64,000 nt of DNA from Lachnospiraceae bacterium (GTDB taxonomy: Bacteria; Bacillota; Clostridia; Lachnospirales; Lachnospiraceae), in NCBI GenBank assembly GCA_024693845.1, contig JAILKJ010000063.1, positions 21,407 to 85,406 on the forward strand, read 5' to 3'. Made by a program: the position numbers and the translations under genes. Every line of letters begins with the position of its first letter. Position 1 is the first letter of the stretch. Below the pieces are notes generated by a model. It ran no database searches. It had not been told where the DNA came from and saw nothing but the letters and a program-made list of their open reading frames with translations. Positions 54,636-64,000 of the stretch are shown here, in pieces.

Positions 54636-56927
54636 TCATCTCTGATTCATTTTATCTACAATTGCCTGAAGCTTTGCCTCGTCCATACTGCCGTTGCCGA
54701 AACTTAAGCAGTTACGGATGGGCGCGAATGCCAGCATCGCCTCATTCATTTCCTCAGCGGCACTTCCCAGACCTTCGCCCTGGGTCGTGTTCACCTCTTC
54801 CATCCTGCCGGCTTCGATGATGGGCCCCATCAGTGACTTGGCATGCTCATCCTTCATTACATCGCAGAAGGTGGAGTCGATGGTATAGAAGACAGGAAGC
54901 TTCTTGGAAGCTGTCAGCTTCACTTTTGCCCTGCACCGGATATCACGGCTGGAAGCACCTACCAGGATCTCATATTCTCCGCTCTCCGCATACCAGTCAT
55001 TGATCTTGGTTTCATAGTAGGCAAAAGCGCGCTTATCCAGCGTAAAGGTCGCCGTCTTGGTCTCACCCGGTTCAAGGGTTACCTTGGCAAAGCCCTTCAG
55101 CTCCTTGACGGGGCGGATCACGTCGCTTACGGGATCTGCCACATAGAGCTGTACGATCTCACTTCCTGCCACCTTTCCGCTGTTGGTAACATCTACGGAA
55201 ACCGTAAGGGTATCCGTATCGGAAAGTGAGTCTTTACTTACCTTTAAGTTAGCATATGCAAACTCCGTATAGGAAAGACCATGGCCGAAGGGGAAGAGAA
55301 CCTCCATCTCCTTCGTATCATAGTAGCGATATCCCACAAAAATGCCTTCCCTGTATTCCACAACATTTCCCTCACCCGGGAAGTTAAGGAAGGACGGATT
55401 GTCGGCAAGCTTCAGAGGGAAAGTCTCAGGCAGCTTTCCGCAGGGATTGAAGCGTCCGCTGAGAACCTCCATCTGCGCAAGACCGATGTTTTCGCCGCCC
55501 AGATAACTCTCTACGATTCCCTTCACTTTATCGATCCAGGGCATCTCCACCGGTGATCCGTTGTGAAGGACCACGATCACATTGGGCTGTACCTTGGCCA
55601 CTTCTTCGATCAGCCTGTTCTGGCAATCCGGCATCCGCATATGCTGTCTGTCATAAGCCTCGGATTCGAATGCATCGGGAAGACCGGCAAAGATCACTGC
55701 CACATCCGCTGCCTTTGCAGTCTCCACAGCCTCGGCAAGAAGCGCCTCGTCCGTCTTATCTTCTTTATCGTCATAGCCCTGAGCATACACGATCTTATCC
55801 TTAAAGCCCATATCCTCTGCGGCCTGAATGGCACCCGTCACATCAAAGCAGGTGATATGGCTGCTGCCGCCGCCCTGGAATCTGGGGGTCTTTGCATACT
55901 TACCGATGAAGGCAACCTTGCCGGCCTGCTTCTCTTCGAAGGCGATGGGGAGGATGCCGTCATTTTTCAGAAGAACGATACACTGCTTGGCAATCTCTCC
56001 GGAAAACTCGTGCTGCGCCTTTCTGTCAAATACGGCGGAGGCATCTTTGCTTTCCTTATAACGGAAGACGATGTTCAGGATGTTCTCAACCGCAAGATCC
56101 ACCAGCGCTTCATCCAGTTCACCCTTTTGTACCGCTTCCACGATCTGCTTGTCACGCACGCCCTTGGAGGAAGGCATCTCCAGATCCAGACCTGCCCGGA
56201 TCCCTTCCACGCGATTGCAGACAGCGCCCCAGTCACTCATAACGTAACCGTCAAAGCCCCACTCATCCCGGAGGATATCCGTCAGAAACTTTCTGCTCTC
56301 TGAGGTATGTTCCCCGTTGATCTTGTTATAAGAGGCCATGACCGTCCAGGGCTTTGCCTCTTTCACCGCCTCTTCAAAAGCGGGAAGATAGATCTCCCGA
56401 AGGGTTCTCTCATCGATCTTTGCATCCACCGTAAGACGGCGGGTCTCCTGGTTGTTGCCCAGGTAATGCTTAATGGAAGTGCCCACATTTTTGCTCTGCA
56501 CACCATTGATATAAGCAGCGGCGATCTTACCTGCCAGGTAAGGATCCTCGGAATAATATTCGAAATTACGTCCGCAGAGAGGGGAGCGCTTGATGTTGAC
56601 AGCAGGTCCGAGTACCACGGACAAATCCTCTGCCTGTGCACTTTCTCCCAGGGCCTGACCCATTTTGCCTACCAGCTCTGTATCAAAGCTGGCTGCCGTC
56701 GCACATCCCGCAGGGAAGCAGACCGCAACGATACTGTCGTTCACGCCCAGGTGATCCCCCTCCATATCCTGTTTGCGCAGTCCGTGAGGTCCGTCGGAAA
56801 CCATGCTGGCGGGGATCCCCACCCGCTCGATCTCCTCTGTATGCCAGAAATCCGAGCCGGAGCACATGCGCGCCTTCTCCTCCAGCGTCATTTTGGATAC
56901 GATCTCTCTGATCTTTGCTCTTTCCAT
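54636..56927 (-). CDS. Glycoside hydrolase family 3 beta-glucosidase
   Basis: FDGYVMSDWGAVCNRVEGIRAGLDLEMPSS; C-terminal FnIII-like domain. Confidence 0.95.
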   Translation of the reverse strand: MERAKIREIVSKMTLEEKARMCSGSDFWHTEEIERVGIPASMVSDGPHGLRKQDMEGDHLGVNDSIVAVCFPAGCATAASFDTELVGKMGQALGESAQAEDLSVVLGPAVNIKRSPLCGRNFEYYSEDPYLAGKIAAAYINGVQSKNVGTSIKHYLGNNQETRRLTVDAKIDERTLREIYLPAFEEAVKEAKPWTVMASYNKINGEHTSESRKFLTDILRDEWGFDGYVMSDWGAVCNRVEGIRAGLDLEMPSSKGVRDKQIVEAVQKGELDEALVDLAVENILNIVFRYKESKDASAVFDRKAQHEFSGEIAKQCIVLLKNDGILPIAFEEKQAGKVAFIGKYAKTPRFQGGGSSHITCFDVTGAIQAAEDMGFKDKIVYAQGYDDKEDKTDEALLAEAVETAKAADVAVIFAGLPDAFESEAYDRQHMRMPDCQNRLIEEVAKVQPNVIVVLHNGSPVEMPWIDKVKGIVESYLGGENIGLAQMEVLSGRFNPCGKLPETFPLKLADNPSFLNFPGEGNVVEYREGIFVGYRYYDTKEMEVLFPFGHGLSYTEFAYANLKVSKDSLSDTDTLTVSVDVTNSGKVAGSEIVQLYVADPVSDVIRPVKELKGFAKVTLEPGETKTATFTLDKRAFAYYETKINDWYAESGEYEILVGASSRDIRCRAKVKLTASKKLPVFYTIDSTFCDVMKDEHAKSLMGPIIEAGRMEEVNTTQGEGLGSAAEEMNEAMLAFAPIRNCLSFGNGSMDEAKLQAIVDKMNQR

Positions 56928-56951
56928 AGTTTTCCCCTTTCTTGTTTGAAC

Positions 56952-57893
56952 TTATTTTGCGTGATTGTTCAAATGTACATCCATCTGCGGATAAGGAATG
57001 CGGATGTCATTTTCATCCAACGCAAGCTTGATCTTCTCAAGCATAACCCCCTTGGCGGAAACCCAGTCCGCACATTTGACAAAACAGTAGAGCGAAAGCT
57101 CCACGGCGGAGTCACCCAGCTGGCTGACATAGACCCACATGGGCTCCTCCTGTACAACGTAGGAATCCTCGTGGAGCACATTCAGGATAACCTCTTTGGC
57201 CTTCTTCAGATCCGCATCGTAGGCAATGCCCACCTTCAGATCCACGCGGCGGGTAGGCGTCTCCGTATAGTTGATAAGAGAGGTGTTGGCCAGGGCTCCG
57301 TTGGGCAGTACCACTACGTGCTTTTCGATGGTAAGGAGCTTGGTATAAAAAAGCTGGATCTCCGTTACGGTACCCTCGTTCCCGTGACCGTTCTCTTTAA
57401 TGTAATCTCCCACCTTAAAGGGCTTAAGAAGCAGGATCAGCACGCCTCCCGCAAAGTTGGAAAGGGAACCCTGCAGTGCCAGGGAAATAGCCACACCCAT
57501 GGATCCTAAGATGGCTACGATACTGGCCGCATCCACACCGAAGTTGATGGCGATGGTAAAGATCAGCAGGATGGTCAAAACCGCTTTGACAAAGGAATCC
57601 AGGAACTGGACAACCCCCGCATCAGCCTTGCCTTTTTCCAGGGATCTTTTCAGGATCCTTCGGATCAGCTTGATGACCTGGATACCCAAAAACAGAGTGA
57701 TGATGGCAAACACAATGCGGATCCCCAGTCCAAAGGCCTTTTCCGGCAGCTGGTTCATGTATTGCTGGAAAAGTCCGATCCGCTCCGTTACATCTTCGGG
57801 AACGGCTTCTTTTGCTTTCTGGGTCACATCCTGTGCCACATCCTGAAGCTTTTCCGCATCTATGATCACATCCGTAGCACTCAAAAGATACAT
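56952..57893 (-). CDS. mscS: MscS-family mechanosensitive channel
   Basis: SIVAILGSMGVAISLALQGSLSNFAGGVLILLLKPFKVGDYIKENGHGNEGTVTEIQLFYTKLLT. Confidence 0.94.
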   Translation of the reverse strand: MYLLSATDVIIDAEKLQDVAQDVTQKAKEAVPEDVTERIGLFQQYMNQLPEKAFGLGIRIVFAIITLFLGIQVIKLIRRILKRSLEKGKADAGVVQFLDSFVKAVLTILLIFTIAINFGVDAASIVAILGSMGVAISLALQGSLSNFAGGVLILLLKPFKVGDYIKENGHGNEGTVTEIQLFYTKLLTIEKHVVVLPNGALANTSLINYTETPTRRVDLKVGIAYDADLKKAKEVILNVLHEDSYVVQEEPMWVYVSQLGDSAVELSLYCFVKCADWVSAKGVMLEKIKLALDENDIRIPYPQMDVHLNNHAK

Positions 57894-57902
57894 ATCCTAA
57901 CC

Positions 57903-60551
57903 TCACTTATCTGTGCGAAGCTGCCCGGCCAGTTCTCTGTAATCCCGGCAGAACTGTTCATGATGACCTTCGATAAAAGCGACATCCTCCCGGGCCGAAG
58001 CATCCTCCAGCTCTTTGGCGCTCTCACTCAGCGCTGCGGCGCCGATGGTCTTGGCGGAGCTCTTCAGGGAATGTACCAGTGTCCGATATTCCTTCCAGTC
58101 CTTCGCCTCAAAATATCCGCTCAGTCTCTTTTCCTTCTCTTCCTGCTCCGTGGAAAAGTCCCCCAGCAGTTCTTCATAAAAACCACGGTCCGAGCCACAA
58201 TAGAGCAAAGCCGACTCCGTATTCAGACCTGCCTTTACGGCAAGATCGATGAGATTGCCGCCTGCCTCCTTGAGTTTTTCCATATCTCCCCCGGGGAGGA
58301 ACTCCAGGATCTCCTCTTCCTCCCGGGAAGCCGTCTGCCCGGCGGGCACTTTTGTCTGAACCTCTGAATTCTCTACCCGGCTTACGATATCGGAAGGCAG
58401 GTATTTTTCCAGAAGGGCTTCCATCTGCTCCACTTCAATGGGCTTGGAAAGATAATCGTCAAAGCCTGCGGAAAGATAACCTTCCCTGGCACCCACCACC
58501 GCATTGGCGGTAAGGGCGATCACGGTGCAACCTTCGGGAAGAAGGTTTTCTTCCTTCATGATCTTCAGCGTCTCCACGCCGTCCATGCCGGGCATCATAT
58601 GATCCAGAAGGATCACCTGATAGGATTCCTCCTTCAGACAATCGATGGCTTCCCGGCCGGAAGTGACAAGGCGGGGCACGATGCCGTTGAGCTTCATCAG
58701 GCTTCTGACCACCTTTAGGTTCATCTCATTGTCATCCACCACCAGGATCCGCGCCTCAGGGGCATAAAGATGGGTGCTGTCCAAATGAGGGTTGTGGGCA
58801 TTTGCCATTTTTGCGGAATAATCTCCGATGGGAGTTTCTTCCGCGATCTCCTGCTTCAGACAGAAGGAAAAGCAGGAGCCTTCTCCGTACACACTCTCTA
58901 CCTTCAGTTCGCTGTTCATCATCTGCAGCAGCTTGGTGACGATGGCCATGCCAAGGCCCGTGCCTTCGATATGACGGTTGCGGGTCTCATCCAGTCGCTG
59001 GAAGGAGGCAAAGAGTTTTTCCCGATCCTCGTCCCGGATACCGATACCCGTATCCTTTACACTTACCTCCAGGATCACGCAGTCATCCTCGCGGCTGTTA
59101 TCCTTAAAGTACAGATCCACACTGCCGGTTTCCGTATATTTTACGGCGTTGGACAGAAGGTTCATGATGATCTGACGGATCCTCACATCATCTCCCACAA
59201 GACGGGAAGGGAGGCTTTCGTCCACGTGAACGGAGAAGGTCAGATTCTTGCCTGCGGCCCGCTCCGAAATGGAATTGACAAGGTCGTGGATCAGGCCGGC
59301 CAGATCATAGGTGACATACGTCAGCTCCATCTTGCCGTCTTCGATCTTGGAAAAATCCAGAATGCTGTTGATCAGCGACAGAAGGGTCCTGCCCGCCGAC
59401 TGAACATTCTCCGCATACTCACGGATATTCTCTTCTCCGGACTCCCGGAGGATCATTTCATTCATACCCAGCACCGCATTGATGGGCGTCCGGATCTCAT
59501 GGGACATCTCCGCCAAAAATGTACTCTTGGCCTTGTTGGCAGAGTCGGCGGCCGATTTTTCCACCTTCAGTACCTGTGCCTCATATTCCTTCTTCTGCTC
59601 GCGGATCTTCAGATCTTCCATGTTCCTGCTGTAGATCTGTTCATTGCGGTACGCGATCAGATAGAAAAGTGCGATCAAAAAGAAGCAGACCACGAAGACA
59701 AGAACGCTGATCACCAGCTGCTCCCTGACATCCGCCAGCAGGGTATCGTCCTCCACCACGATCACGGCATACCACTGATTTAGGACAGGATGAACGAAGA
59801 CCGTATGTCCCTTGCCGTCTATCGTCATGTTGAATCTGCCTTCCCTCTCGGATATGATGCGGTCCATGAAGATGTCGCCTTCATCCAGATCGTAGCAGTT
59901 CTTTCCGGCAAGGCTATTGTCATGATGGGCAATGATAATGCCGTCTTCATTGACAAGAAAACCATAGCCCATGTCGTTCAGGGTGATCTTCTCGATATAG
60001 GACTGGATGTAATTCATGGTCACATCCAGGGAAAGTACGTCCTCTCCGTTACCGAGCATCTTACTGATGGAAATGATCACGGCGCCGGTCTGGGCATCCA
60101 CATAAGGCGAAACGATGGTCATCTCACCATTTGCCTTCCTGGCACTGATGTACCAGTCTCTGGTAGTCGGGTCATAATCATCGGGGGGTTCCCAGCCCAC
60201 GCCGTCCAGATATTCTCCCTGGACAAGGCCGTAGATACCGGTATAGTTCTCATCAAACTGTGCCGCCTGATTTGCAGATTCTTCAAGCAGATAATTGAGG
60301 ATCCTCTCATTACCGTCTCCTCTTCCCACCATGTGTTCCACGGAATCGGCGGTTACCCAGAGCACGCTTTGGGCCGTATTCAGATAGTTCTCCAATGCTG
60401 CTGCGGTGCCTTCGATCTTATCTTCGCCCACTTCATAGATATTTGCGACGGAGATCTTATAGATCAGGCTCCCGGTATAGATCACCACAAAAGCCATAAG
60501 AGCAAAGGTGATCATGAGCGTCAGAGCCAGATTCAGCTTTCTTCTCTTCAT
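57903..60551 (-). CDS. Hybrid sensor histidine kinase: dCache, HisKA, HATPase, REC, Hpt
   Basis: FLAEMSHEIRTPINAVLGMNEMI (H box); GTGLGMAIVTKLLQMMNS; RILVVDDNEMNLKV...LLDHMMPGMDGVETL (REC); LVHSLKSSAKTIGAAALSE (Hpt). Confidence 0.96.
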   Translation of the reverse strand: MKRRKLNLALTLMITFALMAFVVIYTGSLIYKISVANIYEVGEDKIEGTAAALENYLNTAQSVLWVTADSVEHMVGRGDGNERILNYLLEESANQAAQFDENYTGIYGLVQGEYLDGVGWEPPDDYDPTTRDWYISARKANGEMTIVSPYVDAQTGAVIISISKMLGNGEDVLSLDVTMNYIQSYIEKITLNDMGYGFLVNEDGIIIAHHDNSLAGKNCYDLDEGDIFMDRIISEREGRFNMTIDGKGHTVFVHPVLNQWYAVIVVEDDTLLADVREQLVISVLVFVVCFFLIALFYLIAYRNEQIYSRNMEDLKIREQKKEYEAQVLKVEKSAADSANKAKSTFLAEMSHEIRTPINAVLGMNEMILRESGEENIREYAENVQSAGRTLLSLINSILDFSKIEDGKMELTYVTYDLAGLIHDLVNSISERAAGKNLTFSVHVDESLPSRLVGDDVRIRQIIMNLLSNAVKYTETGSVDLYFKDNSREDDCVILEVSVKDTGIGIRDEDREKLFASFQRLDETRNRHIEGTGLGMAIVTKLLQMMNSELKVESVYGEGSCFSFCLKQEIAEETPIGDYSAKMANAHNPHLDSTHLYAPEARILVVDDNEMNLKVVRSLMKLNGIVPRLVTSGREAIDCLKEESYQVILLDHMMPGMDGVETLKIMKEENLLPEGCTVIALTANAVVGAREGYLSAGFDDYLSKPIEVEQMEALLEKYLPSDIVSRVENSEVQTKVPAGQTASREEEEILEFLPGGDMEKLKEAGGNLIDLAVKAGLNTESALLYCGSDRGFYEELLGDFSTEQEEKEKRLSGYFEAKDWKEYRTLVHSLKSSAKTIGAAALSESAKELEDASAREDVAFIEGHHEQFCRDYRELAGQLRTDK

Positions 60552-60680
60552 CTCAAACTGCCTCCGAGATGTATCTCCTGCTTCTTACAAAAACGCATAG
60601 TTAACAACACTATCACTATACTCTAAAATCGGCTCTCTGTCACTCATTTTCTATGATGGAACCCCATTCTGAAACAAGGA

Positions 60681-60714
60681 AAGGCCCCGCCGATACGAAT
60701 ACCGGCAGGGCCTT
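60681..60714 (-). terminator. Probable terminator of hsp20
   Basis: aaggccccgccg...ccggcagggcctt inverted repeat. Confidence 0.6.
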
Positions 60715-60745
60715 GAAATCCTTAACTGATTCAGCTTTGCATCCG

Positions 60746-61180
60746 TCATCCTTCTATGGCGATATAATGATCCTCTTCCTTCTCGGGCTTTGGAGCGACC
60801 TTGGGGATCTCCAGCTTCAAAAGTCCCTCTTCGAATTTCGCTTTGATATCCTCCTGTTTGACGTCCTTGCCAACATAGAAGCTTCTCTTGGCGGAGCCGA
60901 AGTGACGCTCACGAAGAACATATTTACCGTCATTGTCCTTCTCGCTGTTTTCCTGATTGGTCTCGGCGCTGATGGTAAGGTAACCGTTCTTCAGCTCAGC
61001 CTTGACGTCCTCCTTCTTCACACCGGGAAGGTTCATGATCAGATCGAAGGCATCCTCCTTTTCCTTTACATCGGTCTTCATCAGACCTGCGTCCCTGACA
61101 GGGGTCATAGTATCGATCCCGAAGGGAACCGTAAATAAGTCATCCATAAAATCTCTTCCGAAAATACTGGGCATCAACAT
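60746..61180 (-). CDS. Hsp20/alpha-crystallin family small heat shock protein
   Basis: MLMPSIFGRDFMDDLF...DAFDLIMNLPGVKKEDVKAELKNGYLTISAETNQE...YVLRERHFGSAKRSFYVG. Confidence 0.96.
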   Translation of the reverse strand: MLMPSIFGRDFMDDLFTVPFGIDTMTPVRDAGLMKTDVKEKEDAFDLIMNLPGVKKEDVKAELKNGYLTISAETNQENSEKDNDGKYVLRERHFGSAKRSFYVGKDVKQEDIKAKFEEGLLKLEIPKVAPKPEKEEDHYIAIEG

Positions 61181-61235
61181 AAGTCATCTCTCCTTTCCCT
61201 TATGGGCTGTTGCCCTTTTGTTTTGTTCTACATGT

Positions 61236-61264
61236 AATATAACGCAAAAATTAGCACTCGTCAA
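61236..61264 (-). promoter_or_regulatory. Putative sigmaA promoter of hsp20
   Basis: TTGACG-N17-TATATT on the minus strand; the -35 overlaps CIRCE. Confidence 0.65.
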
Positions 61265-61277
61265 TGGCGAGTGCTAA
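61251..61277. promoter_or_regulatory. CIRCE element (HrcA operator)
   Basis: TTAGCACTC-N9-GAGTGCTAA, perfect consensus. Confidence 0.97.
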
Positions 61278-61307
61278 TAATTTCTGTGAAAAATCTGTGA
61301 ACGCTGT

Positions 61308-63302
61308 TTAGAGCTCGAATTTACCTACGATCTCATGCATCTTGTCTACCTCCTGATAGAGGCCGCGGCTCATGTCCACGCACTCCTTGGAAGTCTTTTC
61401 GGTCTCATCGGCGAAGCCTTCGATCCGTCCGATGCTGCCTGCTACGTTCTGCATGATCTGCGTCTCATCCCGGATGGCATCCGCGATCTGCTCGATGCAG
61501 CTGTTAACCTCATCGTTTCTCTGTACCACGCTCTTCATGGCTTCCACGACTTCGTTAACAAGACGGTTACCTTCCTCAACGGCTTGTACGGACTCCGTGA
61601 TGAGCATGTCGGAGTTGGTTACCGCGTCAGAGGTCTGGTTTGCCAGATCCCTTACATTATCTGCTACCACCGCAAAGCCCTTGCCCGCTTCACCGGCTCT
61701 GGCAGCCTCGATGGAGGCATTGAGTGCCAGGAGGTTGGTCTGGGCAGCGATATTGTTGATGATCTTGATGATCTCAGCGATGCCCTGGGACTTCTCAGAG
61801 ATCTTCACCATAGCCTGATGCAGCTCTACCAGCTGGTTATAGCTGATATCCACCTCCTGCTTGGCAGCTACGGATCTGTCGAGGGAGTCGCGGGTGAGCT
61901 GGAGACTCTCATCGAAGCGCTTTTTCACCTCACCGATCTGGGTGTCGGCGTCGTTGATCAGTCCCGTAACGCCGGATACACCGCCGGAAAGCTCTGCCGC
62001 TTCATTGGAAACGTTCTGGGTTCCGGAATATACGCTGTCCGCCGCCTGCAGGATCTCACGCATAGACTGGTTGAGTGAATCGGAGATCATGTTGATGGAG
62101 GCCTTCAGCTGCTGGAAGTCGCCGATATAGTCCATATCCACGCGGGTATTCAGTCTGCCCTTAGCCAGGGAATCCAGCTTCTCGGCCACATCATCAATGT
62201 ACATCCTGATCGAGGTGTTGGACTGCTCGATGGCCTTACAGAGGGTACCGATCTCATCATTTGCCGTATAACCGGCCGTATAACCAAGCTCGCCGCGGGA
62301 CATGTTCTCAGCCGCAGTTGTAAGCTCCGTCAAAGGATCCAGCAGGGGATACATGTATTTACGCGTTGTCTTGACGCTGACCACAATGGCGATCACGCTC
62401 AGAATGATACCGCAGAGGGTGAAAAGGAAGGCTCCGCCGTAATAGTGCAGACCCGTATCCACCACAACGACCGTAACATCCAGATCCTCGATATGACGGC
62501 CCGTATATACACGGAAGATGCCGCTGAAATCGGAACCGATGGTCTTCTTAAGCGTTGTGCTCGTTACGATGCTTTCGGGGATCGAGGCATCCTTATAGGA
62601 GGTCATGACCTCTTCTCCGTTTGCATCCACATAAGGCTTGAAGTCCGGATTCTTATGGGCCAGAACCGCACCTGCTCTGTCAACAAGGATAGCGTACTTC
62701 GTGGATTTCTCATCGAATACGCCGGAGATGATGGTCTGCAGATCATCCGTAAACATATCCACGGCAGCAACGCCGATGATCTGGCCGTTTTCATGGATCG
62801 GCGTGGAGATCGTGATCATGATCTTGCCGGTCTCGGCATCCACATAAGCCTCGGAAATCGCCGTGCCATCCTTAGATTTAGCATCCTGATACCAGCCTCT
62901 GGTCGTGGGATCATATTCCCCGGGAGAAGGCGCCCAGCCGCTTCCGAAAAAGCTCCTGCCGTCCTCCAGACCTACGTAATAATCATAGATACCGGCTGCC
63001 TCATTACGCCTCACCAACTCTTCCAGGAAGGAAGTAAGGTCATAATTCTCATCCGTCAGCATGTGGTTGTACTCGAAGGTCGTCTGCATGGTTTCGATCT
63101 CTGCGATCCTCTGCAGATACCAGCTGCTTACCTCTTCCTCCACATACTCCGTCTGCGCATCCTGCAGCAGATTGGTCCTGTTAAGGATGAAGCCGAGAGC
63201 CACGCCACCCAGGACTACGAAGAAAGAAACGGCTGTGATACTAAGTGCAATAAGCACAAAGCGCATCAACCGCATTTTAATGGAACCCGTTCTTTTGATC
63301 AC
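61308..63302 (-). CDS. Methyl-accepting chemotaxis protein with dCache sensor
   Basis: YDPTTRGWYQDAKSKDGTAISEAYVDAETGKIMITIS; HAMP; signalling tip IAEIIKIINNIAAQTNLLALNASIEAARAGEAGKGFAVVADNVRDLANQT. Confidence 0.96.
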   Translation of the reverse strand: MIKRTGSIKMRLMRFVLIALSITAVSFFVVLGGVALGFILNRTNLLQDAQTEYVEEEVSSWYLQRIAEIETMQTTFEYNHMLTDENYDLTSFLEELVRRNEAAGIYDYYVGLEDGRSFFGSGWAPSPGEYDPTTRGWYQDAKSKDGTAISEAYVDAETGKIMITISTPIHENGQIIGVAAVDMFTDDLQTIISGVFDEKSTKYAILVDRAGAVLAHKNPDFKPYVDANGEEVMTSYKDASIPESIVTSTTLKKTIGSDFSGIFRVYTGRHIEDLDVTVVVVDTGLHYYGGAFLFTLCGIILSVIAIVVSVKTTRKYMYPLLDPLTELTTAAENMSRGELGYTAGYTANDEIGTLCKAIEQSNTSIRMYIDDVAEKLDSLAKGRLNTRVDMDYIGDFQQLKASINMISDSLNQSMREILQAADSVYSGTQNVSNEAAELSGGVSGVTGLINDADTQIGEVKKRFDESLQLTRDSLDRSVAAKQEVDISYNQLVELHQAMVKISEKSQGIAEIIKIINNIAAQTNLLALNASIEAARAGEAGKGFAVVADNVRDLANQTSDAVTNSDMLITESVQAVEEGNRLVNEVVEAMKSVVQRNDEVNSCIEQIADAIRDETQIMQNVAGSIGRIEGFADETEKTSKECVDMSRGLYQEVDKMHEIVGKFEL

Positions 63303-63370
63303 GATAATACCCCCCCTTTATCGATATACTTTCAGGCAACATTTTATCATAACCATGCTGCCCGTGTAAA

Positions 63371-64000
63371 TCAGTATTGATAATCCTCCGCTGCCATAAG
63401 GGTCTGCTTCTTGGAATACAGATATACCTTATCTCCCTCTGCCAGTACCATTGATCCGGAGGGCAAAAGTGTCCGCCCACCGCGTTTCACCATGACAATA
63501 AAAGTCTGCCGGGAGATATCCAGCTCCCGGATCTTATTTCCGTTCCAGGGGTGCTCTTTTGTCAGAACAACCTCCTTCATATTCAGGGTCTGCCCGGCCT
63601 TGCGGGCAGCCTTGGCGCCGACCACCAGAACATCTCCAGCCTGCAGGATCACCTCGCCGCGGGGGATCAGATACTGCTGGGAACGGATGATGAGCGCCAC
63701 CATAAGGTCACGGGGAAGACCCAGCTCGGAGATCTTCTTGCCGGTCCAGCTGTCACTTTTGGCAAGCTCCATTCTCACAAAATGGATGTCATCGTTGCGC
63801 GCCATCTCGCCCGATTTCTTCAGAACCGAGTACTGCTCCACGAAGCCGGCGGAAATGATACCGGTGGGGATCGCCACCATGCCGACGCCGAGGAAAGAGA
63901 TCAGAATGCCGAGGAATTTACCCATCGTAGTGACAGGATAGATATCGCCGTAGCCTACGGTCAGCAGGGTTGATGCCGACCACCAGATGCCGGAAAAGGC
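63371..64000 (-). CDS. Partial (N-terminus beyond window): K+ channel pore plus RCK_C/TrkA-C-like domains
   Basis: Frame stays open to the right edge: AFSGIWWSASTLLTVGYGDIYPVTTMGKFLGILISFLGVGMVAIPTGIISAGF, with selectivity filter TVGYGD; two TrkA-C-like repeats. Confidence 0.9.
   Translation of the reverse strand, partial: AFSGIWWSASTLLTVGYGDIYPVTTMGKFLGILISFLGVGMVAIPTGIISAGFVEQYSVLKKSGEMARNDDIHFVRMELAKSDSWTGKKISELGLPRDLMVALIIRSQQYLIPRGEVILQAGDVLVVGAKAARKAGQTLNMKEVVLTKEHPWNGNKIRELDISRQTFIVMVKRGGRTLLPSGSMVLAEGDKVYLYSKKQTLMAAEDYQY

Overview
The window reads as a chromosomal segment of a Firmicute, most like Lachnospiraceae/Clostridia in gene content. Almost all genes lie on the minus strand. 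I found no tRNA, rRNA, CRISPR array, transposase, integrase or phage gene. Most of it is core genome: feoAB fusion, pfkA, dnaE, metK under a SAM-I riboswitch, murA, galE, asnA, asnS, trkHA, ppdK, a cyclophilin, fba, whiA-rapZ-murB-glcK-hprK-uvrC-ftsH, a GH3 glucosidase, mscS, a hybrid histidine kinase, hsp20 under CIRCE, and a chemoreceptor. There are also two large secreted BspA/LRR-like proteins next to an ECF sigma/anti-sigma pair. Items most worth a second look: (i) a 1015-1019 aa uncharacterised protein with a GHSRGA nucleophile elbow, possibly a DUF2235/Tle1-like hydrolase, just downstream of the ppdK terminator; (ii) a left-edge HTH-GHKL ATPase ORF missing from the ORF track, with three TATAGT repeats at exact 21-bp spacing upstream; (iii) an HPr-like protein with the catalytic His replaced by Glu (Crh-like), near hprK and rapZ; RapZ lacks the Walker A Ser/Thr, and yvcK is absent between rapZ and whiA; (iv) tandem WalR-like boxes in the leader of a SleB-type hydrolase; (v) a structured ppi-fba intergenic region that could encode a small RNA; (vi) two neighbouring sensory proteins with a dCache amino-acid-binding signature. 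I found no convincing complete new defence or mobile system. All family calls come from reading motifs, not from database searches.
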